NCBI RefSeq assembly: GCF_000212855.1
Contig: NZ_GL890993.1
Coordinates: forward strand, 1,863,603 to 1,927,602
Direction: 5' to 3'
DNA from: Streptococcus sanguinis SK355
GTDB lineage: Bacteria; Bacillota; Bacilli; Lactobacillales; Streptococcaceae
Length of the DNA stretch: 64,000 bases
The notes beneath the pieces are model-generated. The model was not told where the DNA came from. It made no database searches and saw nothing but the letters and a program-made list of their open reading frames with translations. Of the stretch, positions 52,185-61,700 are shown one piece after another. The first letter of the stretch is position 1, and each line of letters opens with the position of its first letter. The position numbers were made by a program, and so were the translations under genes.

Positions 52185-52295
52185 CTTTTTAACGATTATT
52201 CACTTTCATGATGAGGACGAGGTTGGCAGTATCTTCCTTGCCTTCATTTTCATATATGGCACAGTGCGCTGCTGTCTTATCCCAGTCTTGAAAAC

Positions 52296-52466
52296 TGGGC
52301 CGGCTTTCTAGCCCAATTTGGCTTTCTGTTGGTCATTCCGCTGTTGGAAGCTTACAATGGCCGGCGCGGCTACTCCCCACTCTGGGTTAAATGGGGCTTC
52401 TACGCTTTTCATCCCATACACATCAGCCTGCTCTGGCTTATCCGTTTTATTCTTTTAGGACATTAA
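52296..52466 (+). pseudogene. 3' fragment of a TraX-family gene
   Basis: A 56-codon open stretch without a start reads WAGFLAQFGFLLVIPLLEAY, then NGRRG, then WVKWGFYAFHPIHISLLWL, ending LGH and a stop. This matches the C-terminus of TraX-family membrane acetyltransferase-like proteins. The 5' part is missing. The upstream region to 52010 holds no gene I can support. Confidence 0.6.
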
Positions 52467-52502
52467 AAACGAGACTTTGACAATACATCAAAGTCTCGTT
52501 TT
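52466..52502. terminator. Bidirectional terminator
   Basis: AAAACGAGACTTTGA (52466-52480) / TCAAAGTCTCGTTTT (52488-52502), a 15-bp stem between the traX fragment and the convergent hydrolase gene. Confidence 0.9.
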
Positions 52503-52510
52503 TTGATTCT

Positions 52511-53404
52511 TTAATTTAAAGCTAATACCTGATTGATAAAGTTCATGCATAATTTTTTCCAAATTGCTAACTCTTCATAATCTGAAAATTCTGCCTGTGT
52601 ATTTCGATTAATGACAGATAAGCCGTGTTCCCCCATCGCAAACATGTGCAATTCGTATAAAACAGCCTTATCTTTTAGTTTTTTAGCATAGTCCAAGAGA
52701 GCATTGTTATAGATGCAGTCGTCATTCTGCATGCCCCAAATGAAAGTGGGAACGGTGTCTGCAGAAATATGTTCTATCGGACTGTGTTCTTGTAGATTTT
52801 CTCTGGTTAACTCTTTACCCACAACTGTTTTCAAGGCCCCAGTTAGAAAGTCTAGTTTGGGCATGGGAGATAACTTGGTTGGCCGCTGATTATCTGGATC
52901 TGCCACAACACTATCATACTGATGGTTAAAGTCTAATAAGGGATAAGATAAAACTACTAAAGTTGGTCTTATTTTTTCCTTTGGATAGTTAAAATAGTCT
53001 TGCAAAATAGACTCATTCCAGCGATTAGCTAGGGAGGCACAGTGGGTAGCACCTGCTGAAAAGCCAATAAAAATGATTTTATCTGGATCAATATTCCACT
53101 GCTGCGCTTTCTCTCTTGTTATCAGCAACATTTTCGCTAAATCATAGAGGGGAGCTGGGTAGCTACTATCTTTGCCGACTGTATAATCAAGCGTAATAGC
53201 TTGAAAGCCTTTATTAAGAAAATAAAGGGCTGCCGGCTCTTTTTCACGATCTGTTACTTTAAAGAAACCGCCCCCACCGCAGATAATAACAGCCGGACGC
53301 GGATTATGATTCTTAATATCTGGCGTTTCCTCCACTAGATAGGTTGTATAAGTGACAGAGCTTTTATCAGCTCCTGACCAAAGTTCGTGTGTATTAATTT
53401 TCAT
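52511..53404 (-). CDS. Alpha/beta hydrolase (acetyl-esterase type)
   Basis: A 297-residue alpha/beta hydrolase. VIICGGGGFFKVTD holds the oxyanion glycines, IFIGFSAGATHCASL the nucleophile Ser, and MGEHGLSV the catalytic His, as in xylan esterase/lipase-like BD-FAE enzymes. The natural substrate is unknown. AAGGAGG lies just before the ATG at 53404; the longer frame is rejected. Separated by 136 bp from the oxidoreductase gene on the same strand. Confidence 0.87.
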   Translation of the reverse strand: MKINTHELWSGADKSSVTYTTYLVEETPDIKNHNPRPAVIICGGGGFFKVTDREKEPAALYFLNKGFQAITLDYTVGKDSSYPAPLYDLAKMLLITREKAQQWNIDPDKIIFIGFSAGATHCASLANRWNESILQDYFNYPKEKIRPTLVVLSYPLLDFNHQYDSVVADPDNQRPTKLSPMPKLDFLTGALKTVVGKELTRENLQEHSPIEHISADTVPTFIWGMQNDDCIYNNALLDYAKKLKDKAVLYELHMFAMGEHGLSVINRNTQAEFSDYEELAIWKKLCMNFINQVLALN

Positions 53405-53539
53405 GAGAATCCTCCTTAATATAAGATACAAAGCCCGTAAAAAGCGACTAGGATTTTAGGCAAGTGACGCCGGCTGCTTGCAGACAAGAAGCTTGGTCTA
53501 AATCTCTAAATCCCAATCTTTTAGGGTGTGTTCCGTTAT

Positions 53540-54508
53540 TTACGGTACTAAGACAATTTTTCGCCTTTCTTTTTTATTATCCAGTAATCGGTGAGCCTCT
53601 GCTGCTTCATCAAAGGTCTTAATAACAGTATCATCTTCTAAAAGTCGGCCTTCTTTAAAGGCATTATTCACAAGTCTTCCTGCCATTTGCAATTGTTTTA
53701 AGTTGGCTTGGCTGATAACAAAGCCTCTGATTTGCTGACAGTTCATATAGAATTGTCGGGCATCAAAGGTACTCTCCCGAGGAGTTGTTATGAGGGTTAT
53801 GGCACCCTTTAAAGCCAGCAAATCAATATTAGTCTGTAAAGCTATTTCCCCAGAAGTGTCAATAATATGATCAAAGCCAGCTGGAAATTGCTCCGTCAGC
53901 TTTTGAAAAAGCTTATCATCACGGTAATCAAAACAAGCAGAACTCCCAATTTGGCCTAATTTTGAAAAATCCTGATAGTTAGAGGTCGTAACAACCTTTG
54001 CACCTGCTTCATGGGCAAGGCAAAGCAGTTTGCTGCCTACATGGCCTGCTGCCCCTTCAATTAATAAGGTTTGACCTCTTGCCAGCTGCATAATATCCTG
54101 CAAAACGATGGCCGCAGTCGCAGCAGAGTGAACAGCTCCAATTAGTCTTACTGGATCGGCTCCTTCAGGAACTGAGAAAAGCCTTTCTGCCGGGATCAAA
54201 GCATATTCGCTAGTGACCCCCTGCCTGCTATCATAACCCATACTATTGGTCCAGACTAAATCACCAGCGGCAAATTGGCTAACGTCATCACCAACGCTGA
54301 CCACCTCGCCAACAGCATCCCGACCGAGAATATAAGGTTGAGGCAATTGAGTCTGATAAAGTCCCGAGCGAATAAAGGTATCAACATAATTGACCGAGAC
54401 TGCCAAAACTTTGATGAGAACTGTTTTAGGTATCACCTCTGGGACAGGCAAATCACCAATTTGGATGACTGAAGGGTCTCCCTGCTCATAAATGTAAACT
54501 GCTTTCAT
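53540..54508 (-). CDS. NADPH:quinone oxidoreductase (MDR family)
   Basis: A 322-residue zinc-less medium-chain oxidoreductase. The N-terminal part begins MKAVYIYEQGDPSVIQIGDLPVP, with SVNYVDTFIRSGLY; the NADPH-binding segment is IEGAAGHVGSKLLCLAHEAGA. AAAGGAG precedes the ATG. It lies 2 bp after the MATE gene, so the two are translated from one mRNA. This suggests a stress or drug-response unit under the divergent MocR regulator. Confidence 0.88.
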   Translation of the reverse strand: MKAVYIYEQGDPSVIQIGDLPVPEVIPKTVLIKVLAVSVNYVDTFIRSGLYQTQLPQPYILGRDAVGEVVSVGDDVSQFAAGDLVWTNSMGYDSRQGVTSEYALIPAERLFSVPEGADPVRLIGAVHSAATAAIVLQDIMQLARGQTLLIEGAAGHVGSKLLCLAHEAGAKVVTTSNYQDFSKLGQIGSSACFDYRDDKLFQKLTEQFPAGFDHIIDTSGEIALQTNIDLLALKGAITLITTPRESTFDARQFYMNCQQIRGFVISQANLKQLQMAGRLVNNAFKEGRLLEDDTVIKTFDEAAEAHRLLDNKKERRKIVLVP

Positions 54509-54510
54509 TT

Positions 54511-55728
54511 CTACTCCTTTCTCTCAATGTGTTTTGAAATATTAGTAAAATAAATTAGTCTCATTAAAAAGCCTGCAAACCAGCCAAAAGGGGCTGCCAG
54601 CCAGATACCGTTAAAACCTAGTTTTGTATGAGATAAGCAGACAGCTAACGGAACCTGCAGCAGACAAAAGGTGGTGACAGAAGCAATCAATGGCAATAAG
54701 GATTTTCCATATCCCAATAATAGACCATTTAGCACCTGCATAGCACCAAAAACAAAGTAAAAAATAGATACAATTCGTAGATAGCCTTCTCCAATCTGAA
54801 CAATTGCCTTCTGACGATTAAAAATAGCAATAAAATGAGGAGCAAAACTGTAAATAAGTCCAGAAATAGCAATCGAAATCCCCAAAGTTATTATTAAGGC
54901 GCTCCTGCCTCCTTTTGCTATCCGTTTTTGTTCACCTGCCCCTTTATTTTGAGCGGTAAAATTCATAAGAGCCTGACCTAAATTAATAGCAGGCATTTCT
55001 GCAAAAGCATCTACTTTGGAAGCGGCAGTATAAGCAGCAATCGCATTTGCTCCAAAGCCATTGACTAAAAATTGGATAACCAAAAAACCTAAACTGATAA
55101 AAATTTGCTGTAACATAGCAGGAAGCCCGATAGCTAAAGAAGTCTTTAAAACGCTGACTTTCCACTTTAAATGAAGAAGATTGGGAGCCAGTTTAGGATA
55201 ATATCTGTACATGTAGCGCAAACAGACTATAAAGGAAAAGACCTGTGCAAGTACGGTTGCCAGAGCGGCACCAACAACACCATAAGTGAAAAATTTTATG
55301 AAAATGACGTCTAACAAAATAGTTTGTAAATACGCATCTGCATCAGATAGCAGGCTGGCTGGAACATTCAAGTGTTCTAAAAGAACAGGAGAGTAAAGTA
55401 GACCTAAGACCATTAAAAAGAAAGAAAACAGACTAATAAAAATAATATTTGTGTCAACGACTTCTTTCATATTTTGATTTCTTTTAGCGCCATAAAGTTG
55501 GGAAATAATAACACTTGCACCAATAGACATCCCTGTAGATACTGATATTGTCAACGCTAATATTTGAGTACTAGAACCAACAGCAGCAAGGGCTTCAGCT
55601 CCCAAAAGATTACCAACGATAACAGTATCTGTAATATTATAAAGCTGCTCAAATAAGTTTCCTAAGAAAATAGGGAGGGCAAAAACAAAAAGCGCTTTTA
55701 ATTCACCTCCCTTTGTTAGGTCAGTCAT
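54511..55728 (-). CDS. MATE-family transporter with internal deletion
   Basis: A membrane transporter of 405 residues, shorter than the usual 440-460. The N-terminal MATE repeat begins LKALFVFALPIFLGNLFEQLYNITDT and includes ALAAVGSSTQI. Around residues 130-150 the sequence passes from DAYLQT directly to ILLDVIFIKFFTYGVVGAAL, skipping about 40 residues that normally form the fourth helix and the following loop. The deletion is in frame. It may be inactive. AAGGAG precedes the ATG. Confidence 0.82.
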   Translation of the reverse strand: MTDLTKGGELKALFVFALPIFLGNLFEQLYNITDTVIVGNLLGAEALAAVGSSTQILALTISVSTGMSIGASVIISQLYGAKRNQNMKEVVDTNIIFISLFSFFLMVLGLLYSPVLLEHLNVPASLLSDADAYLQTILLDVIFIKFFTYGVVGAALATVLAQVFSFIVCLRYMYRYYPKLAPNLLHLKWKVSVLKTSLAIGLPAMLQQIFISLGFLVIQFLVNGFGANAIAAYTAASKVDAFAEMPAINLGQALMNFTAQNKGAGEQKRIAKGGRSALIITLGISIAISGLIYSFAPHFIAIFNRQKAIVQIGEGYLRIVSIFYFVFGAMQVLNGLLLGYGKSLLPLIASVTTFCLLQVPLAVCLSHTKLGFNGIWLAAPFGWFAGFLMRLIYFTNISKHIERKE

Positions 55729-55759
55729 TTTAAACTCCTTTAAAAATGATATAATAAAG

Positions 55760-55821
55760 CATACAATCCATACAATTATTATAAAGGAAAACTCTTTAAC
55801 GGGGACCGATAAGATTGTATG
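55760..55821. promoter_or_regulatory. MocR-type operator in the divergent promoter region
   Basis: CATACAATC (55760-55768) and CATACAATT (55769-55777) are tandem copies, and GATTGTATG (55813-55821) is the exact inverse of the first, 44 bp further on. Direct plus inverted copies are typical for MocR regulators. The sites lie between the MATE gene and the regulator gene and overlap likely promoter elements of both. Confidence 0.6.
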
Positions 55822-55843
55822 ACAGACAATTTAAGGAGAGCCT

Positions 55844-57223
55844 ATGTCTATTAATTCATTTGAAAATTACCCTATGACTTGGAAACCTGACAGAAATTTA
55901 CTAAAAACGCCCCTATATTTTCATTTAGCCCAACTCTTAGAGCAAGACATTAGGGCAGGACGCTTGTCTTTTGGAACTCAGCTTCCACCGCAGCGAGAAT
56001 TGGCAGATTTTTTAGATATTAATTTAAGCACTGTTACAAGAGCATTTAAAATTTGCATGCAAAAAGGGCTCATTCATGCTGTAATCGGCAAGGGGACTTT
56101 TGTCTCATCTCAGCCTCCTCTTCCTTTATCATCCTTTAAAAAGGATGAGACTTGTATCCGCCTCAGTGTCTTATGCTCCTATTATCAACTGAATCATATC
56201 GTATCTGATGTATCTAGAAAATTGATGCAGAGCCAATCAGTTGATCAATTATTTGAATTTGATGCCAGTCAAACGGAACAGGAGCAAAAGCAAAAATTGA
56301 CTGCTCAAAACTGGCTACAAAAATTTCAAGTCCAAACTTCTGTCAACAATATCTTGCTGACCGATGGCACCCAGAACGCTTTAGTCATCGCATTTTTGAC
56401 TCTCTTTAAAGCTGGCGATAAAATTGGAGTAGACACTTTTACCTATACAAATTTTATAGCTCTTGCTAATCAATTTCAGATTGAACTGGTACCTTTAAAA
56501 AGCGATAAAGAAGGAATACTCATTCAAGATTTAGTAAAAACACTCAAACAGCAGAAACTCAAGGCCCTTTATTTGGTTCCTACTTCTAATAATCCAACCA
56601 CTGTTAGCCTGTCTTTGAAGCGCCGAAGACAGTTAGCAGAGCTTATTGTTAAAAATCATCTTTTGCTGATAGAAGATGATACTTATGCTTTTATAAATGC
56701 TAAAAACACACCACCTTTTGTTCAGCTCATTCCCCAGCATACAATCTATATCCACGGACTGTCCAAGTCTTTATTTGCTGGTCTGCGTGTGGCGTATATG
56801 GTTGTTCCTAGCCATTTGCAGCCTCAATTTACAAAAACTGCTGACACTCTTAATACTCATATCCCCTTGCTTGATGCTAATATCGTCAGCGAGCTAATTG
56901 TCAGCGGTAAAGCCGATGAGGTTATTGAAAGAAAAAAAGCCTTAGCTAAAGAACGCAATGCTTTGTACCGTCAGTATTTTCCAAACTCTGCTGCTGCCAA
57001 TCCTTATGTTTTATTTCAATGGTTGCCTTTGCCTGAACACATAAATGGGTATGACTTTGAAGAATTGGCCAATAAAAACGGTGTGGAAATTTTATGCGCA
57101 GAACGCTTTCTGGTAGGAGGAGCAGAACAATCAGCTCTTCGTGTAGCCACCTGTTCACCAGATACGACAGAAGAGTTAGAACAAGGACTTAAGTTACTAA
57201 AAAAGCTGCTGCCTCTTGTCTAG
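55844..57223 (+). CDS. MocR-family regulator (GntR DNA-binding domain fused to aminotransferase domain)
   Basis: A 459-residue transcription regulator. The N-terminal winged helix (about 25-95) has QLLEQDIRAGRLSFGTQLPPQRELADFLDINLSTVTRAF; the C-terminal fold-type I aminotransferase domain has VPTSNNPTTVSL, LLIEDDTYAF and the PLP-lysine segment GLSKSLFAGLRVAYM. Such proteins use PLP or an amino compound as effector. AAGGAG precedes the ATG. It is divergent from the MATE-oxidoreductase-hydrolase genes, which are its likely targets. Confidence 0.92.
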   Translation: MSINSFENYPMTWKPDRNLLKTPLYFHLAQLLEQDIRAGRLSFGTQLPPQRELADFLDINLSTVTRAFKICMQKGLIHAVIGKGTFVSSQPPLPLSSFKKDETCIRLSVLCSYYQLNHIVSDVSRKLMQSQSVDQLFEFDASQTEQEQKQKLTAQNWLQKFQVQTSVNNILLTDGTQNALVIAFLTLFKAGDKIGVDTFTYTNFIALANQFQIELVPLKSDKEGILIQDLVKTLKQQKLKALYLVPTSNNPTTVSLSLKRRRQLAELIVKNHLLLIEDDTYAFINAKNTPPFVQLIPQHTIYIHGLSKSLFAGLRVAYMVVPSHLQPQFTKTADTLNTHIPLLDANIVSELIVSGKADEVIERKKALAKERNALYRQYFPNSAAANPYVLFQWLPLPEHINGYDFEELANKNGVEILCAERFLVGGAEQSALRVATCSPDTTEELEQGLKLLKKLLPLV

Positions 57224-57350
57224 TATCAGAACCCAAAAAATGCTTCCTAAGTTTTCTTTGATGATTTTATTCACTAAAATAAAAATGTGGTGTTAAGCGT
57301 GCTATCTTCACTTCATATTCCTCCCCCATCTACAATAATTTCTTTTCAAT

Positions 57351-57944
57351 CTACTTGATAATACTCAACAAAATTTTCTTCTTACTTTTAGAGTTTTGAA
57401 GATTTTCAAAGATATTCTCATCTTGGGAAATTATTGTAAATAATTTACTTAATTTTTCATAATTTATATTTTCTGCATTGTTCATAATTTCTATTGTAGA
57501 ATCAAGGAGCTCTCTCAACAAAGTATAGTCAATTTTCGAGATAAAACTAAAAACTTTGTTATTATCAACTTTGGAAAAATCAAATGTCAGATTAATTAAT
57601 AAAATTAAGTCAGATAGCAATTGATTTTTTAATGATTCTGCCATACTATTTTCAAATTCAACCTTGGCTACCAATCTATAGTTGGTCAATGAGTACTTAA
57701 TTTCAGAAAAATATGGAAGTTCCAGATACTTAGCTAACAAGGTTAGTAATTCTTCATAAGATCGTTGACTTGCAATTTTTATAACATGAAAATAGTACTC
57801 TTTTAACTCTTCTATTAATAGAGGATTTTCTAATAGAAATTGTTGAAATGTATTTATCAACAGTTTTTTTGCTCGAGGAATATTTATTTGTGGTAAATGA
57901 GTAGATACATGCTGTAAATTTTTAAATTTTCCAAATTTCATCAT
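57351..57944 (-). CDS. AT-rich hypothetical protein
   Basis: A 197-residue, all-helical, Leu/Ile/Asn/Lys-rich protein with no signal and no membrane segment. No known motif is recognised. AGGAAA lies upstream of two adjacent ATG codons. It is the last of three small minus-strand genes and is more AT-rich than the flanks. Immunity-type or type VII-associated functions are possible but unsupported. Confidence 0.55.
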   Translation of the reverse strand: MMKFGKFKNLQHVSTHLPQINIPRAKKLLINTFQQFLLENPLLIEELKEYYFHVIKIASQRSYEELLTLLAKYLELPYFSEIKYSLTNYRLVAKVEFENSMAESLKNQLLSDLILLINLTFDFSKVDNNKVFSFISKIDYTLLRELLDSTIEIMNNAENINYEKLSKLFTIISQDENIFENLQNSKSKKKILLSIIK

Positions 57945-58001
57945 TTAATATTTCCTTTCTGGACTCTTCCTTTGGCTTGGAGGAAGAAAAGAATTGTTTT
58001 T

Positions 58002-58073
58002 TTAGATAAACAAAGCTACAAAAGCTACTAGTAAGACAGCTATCACTAAAATAAATAGTTTTCTTTTATTCAT
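58002..58073 (-). CDS. 23-residue single-pass membrane peptide
   Basis: A short gene whose ATG overlaps the stop of the upstream membrane protein gene (AAATGA). It encodes a basic N-terminus (MNKRK) and one hydrophobic helix (LFILVIAVLLVAFVALFI), then a stop. The overlap suggests translational coupling. Small membrane peptides act as regulators, toxins or stabilisers of membrane complexes; which applies here is unknown. Confidence 0.5.
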   Translation of the reverse strand: MNKRKLFILVIAVLLVAFVALFI

Positions 58074-58600
58074 TTATTGACCTCTTCCTCTTGTCCGACC
58101 GACGAAGCCTCAGATTGAGTATCTCCTTGACTGTCGCTGGTGCTCGCTGAACTATCCGATTTTGGAAAATCCAAACTATACTCAGTTTCTGTACTAATCG
58201 CCGGAAGATCAACATCTATTATCTCCTGATTTTGAACAGGATGATAAGAAGCGAAAAAGGCCCAAGCCATATAAACAAAAATGGCTGGATATACAATCAG
58301 ATGTTTTCCCCAAAAATTCCCAGAAGCTTCAGTACCTCTTGTAGACATTCCTTTCAATTCTGGATACTGATTCTCGTATTGTTTCTTTTTTGTCCAATAC
58401 GGCCTTGATATAACAACACCTGCAAACACAACTAAGCCAATTGAAACATTTTCAAAGATTAGATTCCTAGATCCTGAATGAATCAAAATAAAGGATAGAA
58501 TAGCTCCTGTAACGGCCGTTAGCAAGAATATAAGGCGGCTATAAATAGCTTCTTTTTTTACTCTAAGATATTCTTTGATGGGTAGTTCTTTTTCTGTCAT
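58070..58600 (-). CDS. Hypothetical membrane protein
   Basis: A 176-residue protein with three membrane segments (about 21-40, 48-66 and 100-120) and an acidic, Ser/Gln-rich C-terminal tail (SASTSDSQGDTQSEASS), probably outside the membrane. No family recognised. AAAGGA precedes the ATG. A 23-codon membrane peptide gene overlaps its stop. Confidence 0.7.
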   Translation of the reverse strand: MTEKELPIKEYLRVKKEAIYSRLIFLLTAVTGAILSFILIHSGSRNLIFENVSIGLVVFAGVVISRPYWTKKKQYENQYPELKGMSTRGTEASGNFWGKHLIVYPAIFVYMAWAFFASYHPVQNQEIIDVDLPAISTETEYSLDFPKSDSSASTSDSQGDTQSEASSVGQEEEVNK

Positions 58601-58754
58601 GACGACAATCCTTTCATCTATCAGTCTCTGTTTATTTTAACACAATATCAATCAAATAAGTATAGGCTTGTGTAAATCAAAAACGAATGACGGTCTTAGA
58701 CTTGGCTTGGTCTTCATCATTCGTTTTATTCTTGTTTTGCATCAAAATGTAAGC

Positions 58755-61700
58755 TTAGTTAATCTGAACAGTTTTCAGCTGTCCGTCAGTTCCTGTAAAG
58801 CTGACGCTTCTGGTTGCTGGATTATAGTTGAAAGTCTCTGGGCTGACACCGTAGAGCTGAGAAAGTTCCTGCAATTTCTGGTTGAATGCTTCCTCTGTCA
58901 TGCCAAAACTCGCTGCTAAGCTTGATTGACCAGTTGGATTTGCAGCTGTCGAAGCTTCTGCTGGTTTGTCAGATTGGTTTTGAGCTGCTTCTCCAGTGGC
59001 AGATTCGGAAGGTAGATTGCCATTTTGCGCCGTTTCTGGAACACTGCTGCTGGCTGGCTGACCAGAAACAGCTTGTTCAGCCGGTGCTTTCAGGAACCCT
59101 TTTTGTACCGCATAGGCATCTGCTGCTTGGCGCTCAGTTTCTGACAAGTCCTTCTTGTAAATATAGTGCTCATGATCCAGATGAGCTACCCGATAGCCTT
59201 GCTCATCCGCTCCGACCATATCCTGCAGATTAAAGTGATAGTCATCATCTTCCTTATGCTGAGAATGAGACTCGTTTGTTTCCTTAGGATGGACGAGTGA
59301 CTGCTGAAAGGCCAAAATTTCCTTCAGCAGCTCTTTCTTGTCTGTAGCTCTCTGTCCAAGCTTATCAAAAAGCTGGTCCAGCTGCTGGTATTGCTGCTCA
59401 CTTCCTTGATTCTTTTCCAAATACTGATGGATAGACATGAGCAGATTATAAAGCTGTTGATAAACTTCCTGATTTTCCGTATTAGCTGGCTCTTCCTTTT
59501 GCCCAGCAATGGTCCGGCTCATCTGGTCCAAAAGCTTCTGACTTGCTGCCAGCAGAGCTTGCTTATCTGAGCTACTGCTCTTTAATTCCTTGCCTAATTC
59601 CAAGATTTTAGCTGTATAGTCTGCCCGACTGTTTTGGTCCCTTATTTCTCCTAGCAATTCCTGCGCTTTTCCAAGGAAGACAAGGGCTTGAGCGCTCTTC
59701 TCGCTATCATCCGAGGTGCCAAAATCATCATAAATACCTTTCAAAAAGTCATAAATCATGGCCTTATAGGTTGGCTGATCTGGCTCTCCCTGATCCAGCT
59801 CTGTCTTTTCAGAGGATGGAGAAGGCTGACCGCTAGCTAGGGCAGCTGCAATCTCTTTTTTAGTTTGATAGAGAGCAGGGAAAAGCTGCTGGAGATTGGT
59901 CGCTTCTATAAAGGCTTGAGACTTATAGAGAGTCAAGGTCAGCCCAGCTGCTTTTCTTCGCAGCTCAGGGCTCAAACGCCCATCCTCCAAAGCTTGGTAG
60001 AAATAACGAATATAATCAACCGCTGTGACGCCTGTCCGATCATGATAATCTTCTAAAGCGGATAATACTTGTCCAAGCTCTGCCATTTCAGCTTGATTCT
60101 GGCTGGCATATGCCTTTTGCAGACGCTGCAGCAAGTCAGCTTTCTTCAATCCATAGCTATCCGTGTCAAGTCGGTTCATTCTCTCCAAAAGTCCTTGATA
60201 GGTCTTGTCCAGCTCGGTCTCTTGGATTGGCTTGACCGTTTGATCCACATGGATAAACTGCTTATCAAAGTTATCCAAACTGTTCAGATAACCAGCTGTT
60301 GAGTTGCTAGGAAGCTTCTTCATAGTTTCCACAAACTGTCCCAAAGCTAGCTCAATCCGCCGCTGCATAAGAGGATCATCGGCATAAAGACGCTGACTGT
60401 CCGCTTTTAGCCTTTCTACTTTCTGCAAAACAGCAGCCTCATCATAATCGCCCTGCTCATACTTAGATTGAATCTGAGGCAGACGATTTTTCAAGGCTGC
60501 TGCTGCGCCCTTGGACTGGATCTTGATATAGTGGTTGTGGTCGCCATGAGGAATGACAAATTGACCATTTTCTACCTGCAGACTGTAAGGCGAAAGACCT
60601 GAGCGCAAGGCTGTTGTGTAGAGCTCATTCATGAAGTCCAGCTCTGCATTACCCGTTACCAGAGGAATGCGAACATGCTCCTTGCGAACAGCATAGGGGT
60701 GGATATGAGTCGGATCGTAGGCTTGATCAGGGTTATTAAAGACAAAGAAGCCATTTGAGATGCGAACCGCCTCCTTGGGAACGCCATAAGTTTGGGAGAT
60801 ATAAGCAATCTTCTCCTCATCGCTGGCATCGCGTGAATAGCGTTCAGCGTCATTGACTGCTGCAGACGGTTTTACTGGTTGCTGCTTGGCCAAGACTTGC
60901 TCCGCTGCTTGAATCTGTTCAGCAGTCAAGTCTTTCTTGTAAAAGTAATGAGCATGATCTCCATGCGATACCATGTAGCCTTGGTCGTCCTTGCCAATGA
61001 CAGCCTCCGCATGGAAACCATGGTCGTGATCAGGCTGTGACGGTAGCTGAGGCTTCAAAGCTTGCAGTGGATCTCCCAGAGGCTGGTAAGTATAACCAAT
61101 AGGAATCAAGCGGGCAATCTTAGCTTCCAAGTCTGACAGCTTGTCATAAGGAATGAAATGATGATGGTCTCCGTGGGGAATAACGACTCCATTTTCTGTC
61201 CGACGGCTGATTTTCAGCGGATCAAACACCACGCCGTCCCCTTCATGATAGCGCTGAGATTGAGGCAGGGCATAGAGTTGCTGCAGCAAACTTGGCAATG
61301 ATGGCTGAGATGGTTGAGACGGATTGGACGGACTCGGCTGAGTAACCGCTAAGCTAGGACTTGGCTGCTCAATCTTTGAATGATTTGGCAGCTGTGGAGA
61401 CGGATTTGAGACGGCTCCACCCTGATTGACAGCACTATTCTGATTCCAAGCATTGGAAGAAGCAATCGTCCTGCCGTAGTTAGGGGGATTCACTCGTCCG
61501 CCGGCCTGCCTGCTATTCCAGTAGCTCTGAGCTGCTGCCAATTCCGCCGGCGACAGGTCGCTCTTAGGAATATAGTGAAAATGCCCGCCATGCGGCACGA
61601 TAAAAGCATCGCCAGTATCCTCGATGACGTCAGAGGGACTGAACGTATAACCATCATCCGTTTTATATCCCCCTTGCCCTTGGTGGGAAATTCCTGCAAG

